From positions 372,001 through 436,000 of the forward strand of contig NZ_KB906398.1 in NCBI RefSeq assembly GCF_000381345.1: a DNA stretch of 64,000 nucleotides, read 5' to 3'. Origin of the DNA: Deinococcus apachensis DSM 19763. GTDB taxonomy: Bacteria > Deinococcota > Deinococci > Deinococcales > Deinococcaceae. The notes beneath the pieces were generated by a model that was given only the letters and a program-made list of their open reading frames with translations, was not told where the DNA came from and made no database searches. Below, in pieces: positions 11,574 through 25,293 of the stretch (position 1 is the first letter of the stretch; every line of letters starts with the position of its first letter). A program made the position numbers and the translations under genes.

Positions 11574-12671
11574 TCAAAGGCTCTGGGCGTCCACCCCGAC
11601 CGCCTCCGCCACGTTCCTCAACCCGTCACGCTCCAGCAGCGCCCCCAGCCCCCGGTTCAGCCGCGCGGGCAGCCCCGGTCCCTCGTAGATCAGCGCCGTG
11701 TACACCTCGACCAGGCTGGCCCCGGCGCGAATCTTGGCGTAGGCCTCCTCGGCGGTGAAGATGCCGCCCACCCCCACGATGGGCACCTGACCGCGGACGA
11801 GACGGTGGGCCTCGCGCACCAGGGCCGTACTCCGCGCCGTCAGGGGGCGCCCGCTCAGCCCGCCCGTCTGAACGCGGTGCGGGTGGTTGAGGCCCTCACG
11901 ACTCAGGGTGGTGTTGCTGACGATGAGTCCGTTCGCTCCGGCGTCGAGCACCGCTCCCACGCTCGCCTCAAAGTCGGCGGGGTGCAGGTCGGGGGCGAGC
12001 TTGACGAGGACGGGGGGCGCGCGGCGGGCGATGCGGACCCGGGCGGCCTCCACTTCCATCAGCACGGCCCGCACGAGGGCTCCGAGGTCGTCCGCCGCCT
12101 GCAAGGCCCGCAGTCCCGGCGTGTTCGGGCTGCTCACGTTCACCACGAAGCCGTCGGCCACCTCAGAGAGCAGGCGGACACAGGCCCGGTAATCCTCCAC
12201 CGCCGCCTCATTGGGGGTGGCCTTGTTCTTGCCTATGTTGACCCAGACGGGAGCGGACCTGAAGGGCAGCGCGGCGAGACGGGCACCCAGAGCTTCCACT
12301 CCCCCGTTGTTGAAGCCCATGCGATTGATGAGCGCCGAGTCGTCTGGCAGGCGGAAGAGGCGAGGCCGCTCGTTGCCGGGCTGGGCGAGGGGCGTGACGG
12401 TCCCAACTTCCAGAAAGCCGAAGCCCAACGCGGAAAAGGCGGGCACGGCCTCCCCGTTCTTGTCGAGCCCCGCCGCGAGGCCGACCGGGGAGGTGAAGGG
12501 GCGGTCCCAGAGCGTCTGGGCCAGGCGGGGGTCGGCGGGGGCGCTCAGACGGCGAGCGGCCTCCGGCCAGACGGGCACACGCGACGCCGCGCCCAGGGCC
12601 CGCATGGTGAGGTGGTGCGCGTCCTCAGGGTCCAGGCGAAAGAGGGCGGATTTCAGGAGGCGGCGATACAT
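11574..12671 (-). CDS. pyrD: Dihydroorotate dehydrogenase (quinone), class 2
   Basis: 365 residues. Class 2 membrane-associated flavoenzyme that oxidises dihydroorotate to orotate with quinone as acceptor. The N-terminal extension YRRLLKSALFRLDPEDAHH is typical of the class 2 membrane-contact helices. FMN-binding and active-site segments include GLAAGLDKNGEAV, NRMGFNNGG, VNVSSPNTPGLR with the catalytic Ser, VKLAPD and GVGGIFTAEEAYAKIRAGAS. ATG 12671 has TATCCT eight bases upstream. It sits near, but transcribed opposite to, the pyrRBC genes. Confidence 0.95.
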   Translation of the reverse strand: MYRRLLKSALFRLDPEDAHHLTMRALGAASRVPVWPEAARRLSAPADPRLAQTLWDRPFTSPVGLAAGLDKNGEAVPAFSALGFGFLEVGTVTPLAQPGNERPRLFRLPDDSALINRMGFNNGGVEALGARLAALPFRSAPVWVNIGKNKATPNEAAVEDYRACVRLLSEVADGFVVNVSSPNTPGLRALQAADDLGALVRAVLMEVEAARVRIARRAPPVLVKLAPDLHPADFEASVGAVLDAGANGLIVSNTTLSREGLNHPHRVQTGGLSGRPLTARSTALVREAHRLVRGQVPIVGVGGIFTAEEAYAKIRAGASLVEVYTALIYEGPGLPARLNRGLGALLERDGLRNVAEAVGVDAQSL

Positions 12672-12713
12672 CGCTCCCCAGGATACGGGGCGGAGGGGGC
12701 GGCAATGGTCCGC

Positions 12714-13176
<463 letters not shown>

Positions 13177-13295
13177 GGGACAGTTTACCCTGTAATTCCG
13201 GGCGAGGAGTAGGGATTTAGACTGGATTGAGGCTGGGAGGGGCTGGAGTTCAGGAGTGACGGTGCCCCGACCGCCTATTCCACCTGTCTCTCTCC

Positions 13296-13301
13296 TAGAA
13301 T
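13296..13301 (+). promoter_or_regulatory. -10 box of a leaderless pabBA transcript
   Basis: TAGAAT lies seven bases before the GTG at 13309, with no Shine-Dalgarno. Transcription would start at or next to the start codon. Confidence 0.6.
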
Positions 13302-13308
13302 TCGGCGT

Positions 13309-15254
<1,946 letters not shown>

Positions 15255-15258
<4 letters not shown>

Positions 15259-15971
15259 GGCCGCTGCCTCCCGGCGTGGACGCGAGCGCCTGGCTTCACG
15301 GCGCGACGGCCTTCACCACCGTCCGCACCCACTGGGGTACGCCGCTGCTGTGGGAGGCGCACCTGGCACGGCTGGCAGAAACCCGCGCCTTTCTGGGCCT
15401 GCCCACACCGGAGGAGGAATTTCCGCCCCTCGACCCCTTTCCCTGGGGCCTGCTGCGCCTGACGGCCACGGTGGACGGCCTTTTCTGGTCCCACCGCCCC
15501 CTGAGTCCCGGCCCACGTCCCGCCGAGGGCGTGTGCGTCCAGGTCACCCGGCAGCAGGTTCACCCTCAGTTCGCCCGGCACAAGACCGGGAATTACCTGC
15601 CGTACCTTCTCGCCGGGCGGGAGGCGACGCGGGCGGGGGCCTTCGAGGGCTGGCTCACGGACGCGGCGGGGAACGTGGTGGACGGGGCGCGCACCTCACC
15701 GCTGCTGGAGGTGGCGGGGCGGCTGGTCGTCCCGTCGGGCGGCCTGCCGGGCCTCACCCGCGCGGCCTTTCTGGCGGGCCGGGAATTCGAGGAACGGCCC
15801 GTCGCGGTCCCCGAACTGCCCCGGGTCACCCGCGCCTGGCTCTGCGGCAGCGGGGTGGGCATCGTGCCGGTGCGCGAGATCGCGGGCGAGGGCTGGCAGG
15901 TCGTCCTCCCCACAGTCTGGCCTGAGGTGAGCCACGCCGCCCTGGTCTGGCCGCAGGAGCCGGACGGCTGA
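15255..15971 (+). CDS. pabC: Aminodeoxychorismate lyase-like class IV PLP enzyme
   Basis: 238 residues, fold-type IV aminotransferase/lyase. The catalytic Lys is expected in FARHKTGNYLPYLLA, and the downstream DAAGNVVDGARTSPLL and GGLPGLTRAAFL match the family pattern in which the cofactor phosphate is bound. It would release pyruvate from aminodeoxychorismate to give p-aminobenzoate. A TTG start at 15255 overlaps the pabBA stop by 4 bases and has GGGAGG eight bases upstream, preferred over TTG 15237. Together with the upstream fusion it makes a complete pABA branch. Confidence 0.85.
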
Positions 15972-16023
15972 AAGAAGTGGGGCGGCGAGGTCTCCCCCGC
16001 CGCCCGCACGAATGGAACACCGC

Positions 16024-16623
16024 TCAGTGGCCGTCCTGGCCGACACGCTCGCTCTGGAGGCGGCCTCCCCCGGCGGCCTCGTCGAGCCTCAGGGCGCCGT
16101 AACGCCGCATCAAGTTCAGGGCGTCGTCGGTCTTGGCCCCGTCGGGGTCGCGGGCGATCACCAGGACGTTCCCGGCCTTGATGCCGTTGTAAAAGCGCTC
16201 GGCCTGGGCGGGGGGCACGCCCATGCGGCGCAGCAGCTTGACGTAGTCGCCGTGGTCGCCGCCGGTCAGGGCGCCGAACAGTCCCCCCAGGCCCGCGCCG
16301 CCGATGATGCCGTACACGACGGCCAGCAGCCCGCCCTCGGCGTAGATGCGCGTGTCGGGGATGATCAGCAGCAGAATCCAGATGGGGACGGTGAGGGCCA
16401 GACCCGCCAGGGCACCCAGCAGAATGCCGCGAATCACGTTGGAGGACCCGCCCGGCGCACCGGCCTCGGGGCTGACACCGGTCGCCTGCGCGATGTCATC
16501 CTCGGCCACCACGTCGGCCAGGGCAAATCCGAGGCGATCACGGTCAAAGCCGCGCTCCTGGAGGGCACGCAGGGCACCCTGGGCCTGCTGCGGCTCACGA
16601 AAAAGGGCAACGACACTTTCCAT
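16024..16623 (-). CDS. General-stress-type membrane protein with two central hydrophobic segments
   Basis: 199 residues. The first 45 residues form a small alpha/beta unit (SVVALFREPQQAQGALRAL) like the YflT/GsiB-type 'general stress protein 17M' N-terminal domain. Residues about 68-130 are Gly/Ala-rich with two or more membrane-spanning helices. The C-terminus repeats an alpha/beta half (VLVIARDPDGAKTDDALNLMRRYGA). A protein of related layout is encoded at 24775-25263. ATG 16623 has TAGAAC eight bases upstream. Function is unknown; a membrane stress role is only inferred. Confidence 0.7.
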   Translation of the reverse strand: MESVVALFREPQQAQGALRALQERGFDRDRLGFALADVVAEDDIAQATGVSPEAGAPGGSSNVIRGILLGALAGLALTVPIWILLLIIPDTRIYAEGGLLAVVYGIIGGAGLGGLFGALTGGDHGDYVKLLRRMGVPPAQAERFYNGIKAGNVLVIARDPDGAKTDDALNLMRRYGALRLDEAAGGGRLQSERVGQDGH

Positions 16624-16921
16624 CGTTCCCGGTTCTACCACGCCCGGCCCCTGGGAGGCGAGGGACAAAGCGTGGCGCCTTTCACCGCTCCTCTCTGCTC
16701 CCGTTGGCTTTTCCGACAGCCTGCTCTCACCTGGTGGCCGGGGAGGACTGTCCACCCGCAGGGAGCGGGGCGAACTCTCCCCAGCGCGGACGCTCCTCGG
16801 ATCGGACCGGAGTTCCCCGGGGCCTTCACCTTCTGTTGAGCTCTGCCTTCACGTATACGACCTTGGCCCTCTTGGGGGGGGCAGGGGCGTTTCGCCCACC
16901 GCGGTTTTCTATACTGCCGCC
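16624..16921. other. Intergenic region between divergent genes
   Basis: No credible ORF. TATACT at 16910-16915 is the -10 box of the polyprenyl synthetase gene, six bases before its ATG. The rest is GC-rich with several short C and G tracts (for example eight G at 16874-16881) and no clear hairpin or -35 box. Confidence 0.5.
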
Positions 16922-17896
16922 ATGACTGGCGTGGCCGCCCTGACCCTCCCCGGTGCCGTCTTCGAGACGCGGCTGCGCGAGGTGCTGCGCTCCCGGGTGG
17001 AGTTCATCGAGCTGATCGGGGAGGACCTGGTGGCGGCGGGCGGCAAACGGGCGCGGCCCGCCGTGACCTATCTGGCGGCCCAGGCGTTGGGCGCTGGCCC
17101 GCAGAGCCCGCTGTGGGACGCAACCACCGACCTCGCCGTGTGCGTCGAGCTGCTGCATTCGGCCTCGCTGCTGCACGACGACCTGATCGACGACGCCGAC
17201 ACCCGCCGGGGCCAGCCCGCCGCCTTCCGCCGTTTCGGCAACGTGGTCAGCGTGATGAGCGGGGATTTCATGCTCTCGCGCCTGCTGACGCTGCTCGCCG
17301 CCATGCCGCAGGGGGCCGCCCTCACCCGCGCCTTCGGCGAGGCGGCCTCCCAGATCTGCGAGGGTGAGGTGCTGCAATTCCAGGTCGCGGCCTACGCCGA
17401 CTACCGCCTGGAACACTACCTGGACGTGATTCACGGCAAGACGGCGGCGCTGGTCGAACTCGCCGCCTCGGCGCCCGCCCTGCTGCTGGAGGCGCCGGGG
17501 GCGCAGCGCGAGGCCCTGGCGACCTTCGGGCGCGAGTACGGGCTGGCCTTCCAGATGCGCGACGACCTGCTCGACCTGACCGGCGAGGAGGCTACCCTCG
17601 GCAAGCCCGTGGGCGGCGACCTGCGCGAGGGCAAGGCCACGCTGCCCGTGCTGCACCTGCTGGACGGCCCCTATGCAGACGAGGTCCGCGAGGTGCTGGA
17701 ACGCCGCGCGGCCCACCCCGGCGACGTGGGCCGCATCCGCGAACTCGCTTGGTCGCAGGGCGCCGCCGAGCGCACCCGCGAGGAGATTCGCCGCCGCGCC
17801 GGGCTCGCCGTGCGGGCACTGGAGGCTCTGCCCTCCTCCGAGGCGCGGGAAGCCCTCGCCGATCTGGCCCGCCACGAGATCGACCGGAGCCGTTAG
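16922..17896 (+). CDS. Polyprenyl diphosphate synthase (trans-isoprenyl chain elongation)
   Basis: 324 residues. The first Asp-rich motif is DDLID at residues 86-90 within [25 protein letters not shown] and the second motif [13 protein letters not shown] follow. It condenses isopentenyl diphosphate onto allylic diphosphates to make long prenyl chains, probably the menaquinone side chain in this organism. Chain length cannot be fixed from the motif alone; the two residues before the first Asp motif are L and H. The start at 16922 is set by TATACT six bases upstream; an in-frame upstream extension to 16346 is non-coding in character. Confidence 0.9.
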   Translation: MTGVAALTLPGAVFETRLREVLRSRVEFIELIGEDLVAAGGKRARPAVTYLAAQALGAGPQSPLWDATTDLAVCVELLHSASLLHDDLIDDADTRRGQPAAFRRFGNVVSVMSGDFMLSRLLTLLAAMPQGAALTRAFGEAASQICEGEVLQFQVAAYADYRLEHYLDVIHGKTAALVELAASAPALLLEAPGAQREALATFGREYGLAFQMRDDLLDLTGEEATLGKPVGGDLREGKATLPVLHLLDGPYADEVREVLERRAAHPGDVGRIRELAWSQGAAERTREEIRRRAGLAVRALEALPSSEAREALADLARHEIDRSR

Positions 17897-17907
17897 GAGG
17901 GCGACCC

Positions 17908-17934
17908 GGAGTGTCCCCCGTGGTGGGACGCTCC
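17908..17934 (+). terminator. Stem-loop after the polyprenyl synthase gene
   Basis: GGAGTGTCCC (17908-17917) pairs with GGGACGCTCC (17925-17934), a 10-bp stem with one G-U pair, 12 bases after the stop. A T-tract is lacking, so termination efficiency is uncertain. Confidence 0.5.
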
Positions 17935-18062
17935 TCCCCGGTTTCCTTCCCTCCTGGCCCTCGCCCCGCCTTCCATGTAGAAAGCTTGTGTGGGCTGGTA
18001 GAACCACCTCTCCTGCTGGAAGCGGTTCAGCTTTTTCACGTGTAGGGCGTAGTTCACGGGGG

Positions 18063-18091
18063 TTGACGCCTCCCTGCATCCTGGATACAAC
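18063..18091 (+). promoter_or_regulatory. Promoter of the first glutamate dehydrogenase gene
   Basis: TTGACG (18063-18068) and TACAAC (18086-18091) are separated by exactly 17 bases. The predicted leader is about 90 bases to the start at 18186. Confidence 0.5.
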
Positions 18092-18185
18092 GGGGGGCGG
18101 CTTTGGGGCCCTCCGCCTTCCCTTGCCGGGCGTCAGCTTGTCTATGCGTGTATGCTCGGGGGGCACCCACCACCAAAGGAGACGC

Positions 18186-19433
<1,248 letters not shown>

Positions 19434-19438
19434 AGCCC

Positions 19439-19491
19439 TCAGCGATCAGCCGTCAGAAAGGGCTCTTTCTGAATGCTGAGGGCTGACCGCT
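19439..19491. repeat. Hairpin-forming intergenic repeat, copy 2
   Basis: It starts 5 bases after the stop of the first dehydrogenase gene and shares TCAGCGATCAG and GGCTGACCGCT with the element at 1913-1986. Internally TCAGAAAG and CTTTCTGA form an 8-bp stem over the loop GGCT, and the outer CCCTCAGC / GCTGAGGG arms add to it. Confidence 0.6.
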
Positions 19492-19522
19492 TCTCCCCTA
19501 CTCTTCCCCGGAGGCTTTCCCC

Positions 19523-20845
19523 ATGACCACCACCCAGGACCCCCAGAACCAGACCCAGGCGAGGCTCGGGCAACACGGCCTGCCCAGCTACCTCGATCCC
19601 AACAACATCGGCCCGTACGAAATCTTTCTGGAGCAGGTCGAGCGGGTCACCCCGTACCTCGGCAAGCTCGCGTACTGGGTCGAGACCCTGAAGCGGCCCA
19701 AGCGCATCCTCGTCGTGGACGTGCCCATCCACCTTGACGACGGCACCGTGGCCCACTTCGAGGGCTACCGCGTGCAGCACAACACCTCGCGTGGCCCGGC
19801 CAAGGGCGGCGTGCGCTACCACCAGGACGTGACCCTGTCGGAAGTCATGGCGCTCTCGGCCTGGATGACAGTCAAGAACGCCGCCGTGAACCTTCCCTAC
19901 GGCGGCGGCAAGGGCGGCATCCGCATCGACCCGCGCAAATACAGCGCGGGCGAACTCGAACGCCTGACCCGCCGCTACACGACCGAGATCGGCCTGATCA
20001 TCGGGCCGGAAAAGGACATCCCCGCGCCGGACGTGAACACCAACCCGCAGACGATGGCGTGGATGATGGACACCTACTCCATGAACGTGGGCCGCACGGC
20101 GACCGGCGTGGTGACGGGCAAGCCCGTCTCGCTGGGCGGCTCGCTGGGCCGCGGCGACGCCACCGGCCGCGGCGTCTTCGTGACCGGCGCCGAGGCGATG
20201 AAGAAGCTGGGGATGCCCCTGGAGGGCGCCCGCATCGCCGTGCAGGGCTTCGGCAACGTGGGCAACGCCGCCGCGCGCATCTTCCATGACCACGGCGCGA
20301 GGATCGTCGCCATTCAGGACGTGACGGGCACCATCCACAGCGCGGCCGGGATTGACCCCTACGCGGCGGCCGAGCACCTGGCCCGCACAGGCAAGATCAC
20401 CGGCTTCGCGGGCACCGAGGAGTTGAAGCGCGAGGAGTTCTGGGGCGTGGACTGCGACGTGCTGATCCCCGCCGCGCTGGAAAAGCAGATCACTTCGGAC
20501 AACGCCGGACAGATCCGGGCGCGGCTAATCGTGGAGGGCGCCAACGGCCCGACCACCCCCGCCGCCGACGACCTGCTCGCCGAGCGCGGCGTGACCGTCG
20601 TGCCCGACGTGCTGGCGAACGCGGGCGGCGTGACCGTCTCGTACTTCGAGTGGGTACAGGACTTCTCCTCGTTCTTCTGGACGGAAGACGAGATCAACGC
20701 CCGCCTCGACCGCATCATGAGCGAGGCCTTCCTGAGCCTGTGGGACGTGAAGGAACGCCACGGCGTCACCCTGCGAACCGCCGCCTACATCGTCGCCTGC
20801 ACCCGCGTGCTGGAGGCGCGGGCGCTGCGCGGCCTGTACCCGTAA
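19523..20845 (+). CDS. gdhB: Glutamate dehydrogenase, catalytic type
   Basis: 440 residues. It interconverts glutamate and 2-oxoglutarate plus ammonia. All expected elements are present: [10 protein letters not shown], the substrate Lys in WMTVKNA, the catalytic Lys in [16 protein letters not shown] with the catalytic Asp, the nucleotide-binding [19 protein letters not shown] and [16 protein letters not shown] 19523 follows GGAGG by about 8 bases. With its upstream paralogue it resembles the GdhA/GdhB pair of Thermus. It ends before a strong terminator at 20872. Confidence 0.94.
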   Translation: MTTTQDPQNQTQARLGQHGLPSYLDPNNIGPYEIFLEQVERVTPYLGKLAYWVETLKRPKRILVVDVPIHLDDGTVAHFEGYRVQHNTSRGPAKGGVRYHQDVTLSEVMALSAWMTVKNAAVNLPYGGGKGGIRIDPRKYSAGELERLTRRYTTEIGLIIGPEKDIPAPDVNTNPQTMAWMMDTYSMNVGRTATGVVTGKPVSLGGSLGRGDATGRGVFVTGAEAMKKLGMPLEGARIAVQGFGNVGNAAARIFHDHGARIVAIQDVTGTIHSAAGIDPYAAAEHLARTGKITGFAGTEELKREEFWGVDCDVLIPAALEKQITSDNAGQIRARLIVEGANGPTTPAADDLLAERGVTVVPDVLANAGGVTVSYFEWVQDFSSFFWTEDEINARLDRIMSEAFLSLWDVKERHGVTLRTAAYIVACTRVLEARALRGLYP

Positions 20846-20871
20846 GCCTGGACAAACAACGAATGCGGAAA

Positions 20872-20903
20872 CGGGAGCCTCCTCGGAGCGCTCCCGTCTT
20901 TTT
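20872..20903 (+). terminator. Intrinsic terminator of the glutamate dehydrogenase genes
   Basis: CGGGAGC (20872-20878) / GCTCCCG (20890-20896) stem followed by TCTTTTT. Confidence 0.85.
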
Positions 20904-20905
20904 AG

Positions 20906-20970
20906 GAGCACTGGACAAAAGAAAGTTTGTCCCCCTGACCGCACTGAGGGACGCTTCGTATGACAAGTTC
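20906..20970. repeat. Dispersed 65-bp repeat, copy B
   Basis: Matches the element at 11505-11569: head GAGCACTGGACAAAAGAA, tail TATGACAAGTTC. Its TTTGTC and GACAAg arms keep the inverted-repeat design although the bases differ from copy A. Confidence 0.55.
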
Positions 20971-20984
20971 TTCCGTCCAACGCC

Positions 20985-21695
20985 CTATGCCGTCTGGAGG
21001 TACCGGGAGACCTCGGGGGGGAGGGGATGCCTGGCCTGGGGGCCCAGCCAGAGCGACATGCCCTGCTGTCGCCCGTCCGCCGCGAGCGAGCAGAGCGCGA
21101 TGGCGCTGAGCCTCTGGCGTCCGCGCAGGTAGCTCTGCAAGGCCTCGGGCCGCAGCTCGGGGGCTGGGTTGCCCACGCCGCCCGCTGGGGCACGGTCCAG
21201 CAGGCGGATCGCCGTGGCCGCGAGAGCGCCGCTCCCCACTCCCGGCGGCACGAAGACGGCAAGCAGATTCCCCGCGCCGGGTGGAAGTTGCCCGATCTTC
21301 TCGCACACCACCCGCGCGAGTTTCAGGGCATTTCCCCCCGCATCGACCGGGTCCAGGAGCCGCAGCCGGGTGACCTCCACATGAAACGAGGTGTGGGTTT
21401 TGAAGGTCACCCCCAGATCGGGACCCCGCTGGCCCGTGGCACGGTACGGCTCGTACAGCACGCTGAAGCGCCGGTCTTTCACCAACAGGGCGGCAAAGGC
21501 GAGTTCCGCCAGCAGGTCGCCCCGTTCCTCCTCCGAGGCGGCCAGCCGCACCTTCTTGCGAATCTTGGCCGCGTGGGCCTCGGCAAAGGCGAGAAAGGGG
21601 CGCGAGTCCTGACACCACTGGCGCAGAAGCGGCGCGAGGGGATGATCCGCCGCGCCGCAGATGCCCGTGACCAACTCATCGACTCGTTTGGTCAC
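20985..21695 (-). CDS. Hypothetical protein with possible PD-(D/E)XK nuclease-like core
   Basis: 236 residues, no signal or membrane segments. The middle has a helix ending in LAELAFAALL, then RFSVLYEPY, GPDLGVTF and, about 12 residues on, FHVEVTRL. The spacing of PD to E-x-T after a beta strand resembles the PD-(D/E)XK restriction-endonuclease fold with Thr in place of the usual Lys, so it may be an inactive or variant nuclease. GTG 21695 follows the small gene at 21713 by 17 bases, suggesting one transcript. The fold assignment is inference; no family is recognised with certainty. Confidence 0.65.
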   Translation of the reverse strand: MTKRVDELVTGICGAADHPLAPLLRQWCQDSRPFLAFAEAHAAKIRKKVRLAASEEERGDLLAELAFAALLVKDRRFSVLYEPYRATGQRGPDLGVTFKTHTSFHVEVTRLRLLDPVDAGGNALKLARVVCEKIGQLPPGAGNLLAVFVPPGVGSGALAATAIRLLDRAPAGGVGNPAPELRPEALQSYLRGRQRLSAIALCSLAADGRQQGMSLWLGPQARHPLPPEVSRYLQTA

Positions 21696-21712
21696 GTCCA
21701 GAGCTTCCCGGT

Positions 21713-21940
21713 CTAGCTGTTGCCGCCGGAGCCACGGTTCTCGCCCGAGGTGTCCTCATACAGCGCCGGATCGTTGGCCCCATAGTGCGAGGCGCTGGTG
21801 CCGTCCACGGCGGCGTCGAGCAGGTCCCTCTCCTCGGCGTTCTGGGGGGGCTGGTAAACGGGATCGTCACCGCTGACGCCCTCGGTCCTCGTCTCGGTGT
21901 AGGGCTGGGTGGGGACGCTCGGGGTCTTGTCGTCGGTCAT
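21713..21940 (-). CDS. Small acidic hypothetical protein
   Basis: 75 residues beginning MTDDKTPS, rich in Asp, Glu, Gly, Pro and Asn and without hydrophobic core, so likely disordered. The GTG 5 codons upstream (21955) is an alternative start. It lies 17 bases upstream of the possible nuclease-like gene, in the same direction. No function assigned. Confidence 0.55.
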   Translation of the reverse strand: MTDDKTPSVPTQPYTETRTEGVSGDDPVYQPPQNAEERDLLDAAVDGTSASHYGANDPALYEDTSGENRGSGGNS

Positions 21941-22050
21941 GCCCCAGGGTCGCACGGGGCGCGGAATGCTGTCCTCCGTCCGGCTTAATGGCGCTTCACC
22001 CTTGCCGAAATGAACGGCCGAGCTGGGCGCCTCCCCTTAGAATGCCCCCC

Positions 22051-22989
<939 letters not shown>

Positions 22990-23039
22990 GCGAGAAAAGG
23001 GCGGCGAGGACGTCTTTCCATCAAATCGGGCTGCATAAT

Positions 23040-23068
23040 TTGACTTCAGCTGCATCTCAAGCTATCTT
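23040..23068 (+). promoter_or_regulatory. Orphan sigma-70-like promoter in a low-GC patch
   Basis: TTGACT (23040-23045) and TATCTT (23063-23068) are spaced by 17 bases. A terminator begins about 11 bases downstream, so any transcript would be very short or the match is chance. Confidence 0.3.
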
Positions 23069-23078
23069 TTTTCTATCA

Positions 23079-23101
23079 CCGCCTGAGAGGGCGGCTTTTT
23101 T
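23079..23101. terminator. Terminator between convergent genes
   Basis: CCGCC (23079-23083) / GGCGG (23090-23094) followed by CTTTTTTATT on the + strand. It serves the gene ending at 22989 and possibly the convergent phosphotransferase gene. Confidence 0.75.
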
Positions 23102-24026
23102 ATTCCCCCCGGAGCCATTCGCGCCACTCGGGCGCGGCGTCCACGGCGAAACGCAACAGGTGGGCGAGGACGCTGCCCGGGCGGGCGTTCCACAGCTCAC
23201 GGTGCGTGGGGGCGCGGCCCAATCGCCGAAAAGCCATGTTCAGGTACACCTCCAGGATGCGGCCCTCCACGTCCTCGCCGAGCAGCTCGGGCGCCACGTC
23301 ACGGTAGGCGCTCACGGCGTGGGCGGCGGCCTGTGGGGGCAGGGCCGGAAAGTCGAAGGCGGGGTCCGCCCACCCCGCATCCCCCCAGTCGATGAGGGCG
23401 GCGAGGGAGCCGTCCGGGTTGACGAGCAGGTTGCCCGGCTGCACGTCGCCGTGGAGGAAACGTGGCGTGGGCCGGGGCAGGGCGACGGTGCGGGTCAGGA
23501 GCCGAATCGCCCAGTCGGCGCTCAGGCGGTCCACCCGCCCGGCGCTGGCGGCGGCCTCCACCTCCTCCCGCGCGTCCGGCACGTCCCAGACTTCCAGCCA
23601 GCCGTGCGGGTCGGGCACCTCCGTGACGCTGAGGTGGAGCTGCGCGAGGGCGCGTCCAGTTTCGCGGGCGGCGCGGACGAAGCGGGGGTCGGCCACGTCC
23701 CACCCCACCCCGTGCAGGTTCGGGGCCGGAATGCGCGCATATACCGTCACGGGCGCATCCACCACATCGCGGTCGTCGTCGAAGGCGAGGAGGGCGGGGG
23801 TCGGGACTCCGGCGCGGAGGACGGCGGGAACGGCTACGGCCTCGGTGCGGGCATCATCCACACCCATCTCGTCACCCGGCACGGCCACGCGCAGCACCAC
23901 CTCGGCGTTCGCGTACGCCCGGTTGACGATGCCCGTACTCGGCAAGCGGGTGAGGGGGCCGCGCAGCCCATGCTTGCGGGCCAGGGTGTCGAGTTCGGCA
24001 GGCGTCAGGTCGGGCAGATTGGACAC
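23100..24026 (-). CDS. Aminoglycoside phosphotransferase/choline kinase-fold protein
   Basis: 308 residues with a protein-kinase-like fold. [17 protein letters not shown] is the Brenner catalytic loop (HGDxxxxN) and [16 protein letters not shown] supplies the metal-binding Asp (residues about 200-235). [18 protein letters not shown] near residue 40 resembles the nucleotide-positioning Lys strand but with Arg. Family members phosphorylate small alcohols or antibiotics; the substrate is unknown. The start at GTG 24026 with GGGGAG upstream is preferred over the ATG at 24098, which overlaps the promoter of xpt. Divergent from xpt. Confidence 0.85.
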   Translation of the reverse strand: MSNLPDLTPAELDTLARKHGLRGPLTRLPSTGIVNRAYANAEVVLRVAVPGDEMGVDDARTEAVAVPAVLRAGVPTPALLAFDDDRDVVDAPVTVYARIPAPNLHGVGWDVADPRFVRAARETGRALAQLHLSVTEVPDPHGWLEVWDVPDAREEVEAAASAGRVDRLSADWAIRLLTRTVALPRPTPRFLHGDVQPGNLLVNPDGSLAALIDWGDAGWADPAFDFPALPPQAAAHAVSAYRDVAPELLGEDVEGRILEVYLNMAFRRLGRAPTHRELWNARPGSVLAHLLRFAVDAAPEWREWLRGE

Positions 24027-24088
24027 ACCCCAGTCTCCCCCGCGCCGCTCTTTCCGACATGGGCCGGATGGCGGGTACACTCGCCCCC

Positions 24089-24700
24089 ATGCAGGCACTC
24101 GTGGAGGCGATCCGGGAACAGGGCGAGGTGCTGCCCGGCGGCATCCTGAAGGTGGACGGTTTAATCAACCACCAGCTTCTGCCCGCACTGACCCGGGAGA
24201 TGGGGGAACGCTTCGCGGCGGGGTTCGCCTCCCTCATGCCGAACAAGATCGTGACCATCGAGGTGAGCGGCATCGCCCCCGCGCTGGCGACCGCGCTCGT
24301 GCTGGACGTGCCGCTGGTGTACGCGCGCAAGAAGAAGCCGATCACCATGCACGAGGTGGCCTACACCGCGCAGTCGGTCAGCCGCACCAAGGGCGGCGTG
24401 GTGGACCTCTTCGTGAGCAGCGAGTATCTGGGCTCACAGGACCGGGTCATCGTGATCGACGACTTCCTGGCCTCGGGGGGCACGCTGAGGGCACTGGCGG
24501 CGATCATCCGGCAGAGCGGGGCCCAGCTCCTGGGTCTGGGCTGCGTGATCGAGAAGAGCTTCGAGGAGGGCCGCGCGAAACTTGCCGACCTGGGCGTGCC
24601 CATCCTCACGCTGGCGAACATCGTCCGCATGAGCGAGGAGGAGGGCGTGGTGGTGGAGACAGGCCACCGCGGGCCGGTTCAGGTTCCGCCTCTACCGTGA
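24089..24700 (+). CDS. xpt: Xanthine phosphoribosyltransferase
   Basis: 203 residues, the usual length. It converts xanthine and PRPP to XMP in purine salvage. The PRPP loop [23 protein letters not shown] lies at residues about 122-144. The N-terminus ([16 protein letters not shown]) and [13 protein letters not shown] are characteristic of Xpt. The start at 24089 is set by TACACT seven bases upstream (24076-24081). No purine riboswitch is possible, since the transcript appears leaderless. Confidence 0.93.
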   Translation: MQALVEAIREQGEVLPGGILKVDGLINHQLLPALTREMGERFAAGFASLMPNKIVTIEVSGIAPALATALVLDVPLVYARKKKPITMHEVAYTAQSVSRTKGGVVDLFVSSEYLGSQDRVIVIDDFLASGGTLRALAAIIRQSGAQLLGLGCVIEKSFEEGRAKLADLGVPILTLANIVRMSEEEGVVVETGHRGPVQVPPLP

Positions 24701-24774
24701 GGGAATCTCAACCTGACGCTCAGGTACATGGCAGGGCGCCTGCCTAGGCTGGGGCTGGAAGGACGTGACCCAAC

Positions 24775-25263
24775 GTGACCCAGCCTGATCCCCGTTCCGC
24801 CCTGATCCCGGACCAGAGTGCGCGCGTCAATGTGGCGACCTACGCTACGTATCCCGAGGCGCAGCGTGCCGTCGACTACCTGAGTGACCAGCACTTCCCG
24901 GTCGAGCGAATGGCGATTGTCGGCGAGGGGCTGAGGACCATCGAGCAGGTCACCGGCCGCCTGGACTGGGGCCGGGCCGCGAGCATCGGCTTCGGGCAGG
25001 GACTGTTCATCGGCCTATTCATCGGGCTGCTGTTCGGACTGCTGGGCCTGGGCGGCGGCAACCTGCTGTACGCCGTCGCCTACGGCATGGTGATGGGCGC
25101 GGTTACCGGGCTGGTCTGGGGCCTGGTCGGCTACGCCATGACGGGCGGGCGGCGGGATTTTACCTCGGTGGGCGGGATGCGCGCCGAGCGTTACGTGATC
25201 CTGGCCGACGCCGACGTGGCCGAGCAGGCGCGGACGCTGCTGGGGGGAATGCCGCCGCGCTGA
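24775..25263 (+). CDS. General-stress-type membrane protein (YflT-like domain)
   Basis: 162 residues. An N-terminal alpha/beta domain (NVATYATYPEAQRAVDYLSDQHFPVERMAIVGEGL) matches the YflT/general stress protein 17M type. Residues about 72-126 are Gly-rich and hydrophobic, forming two membrane helices. A short C-terminal tail returns to the soluble pattern (YVILADADVAEQARTLL). The GTG start has GGAAGGA 11 bases upstream and TAGGCT at 24745-24750 as a possible -10. It shares its design with the gene at 16024. Function unknown. Confidence 0.75.
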   Translation: MTQPDPRSALIPDQSARVNVATYATYPEAQRAVDYLSDQHFPVERMAIVGEGLRTIEQVTGRLDWGRAASIGFGQGLFIGLFIGLLFGLLGLGGGNLLYAVAYGMVMGAVTGLVWGLVGYAMTGGRRDFTSVGGMRAERYVILADADVAEQARTLLGGMPPR

Positions 25264-25293
25264 GGCGTGGCCCGGCCGCCCCGCGCCACCCGT

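Noticed and set aside
24059..24098. Alternative upstream starts for xpt (24059) and the phosphotransferase (24098)
   Set aside because: They would overlap each other's control region; the TACACT box before 24089 and GGGGAG before 24026 give better starts.
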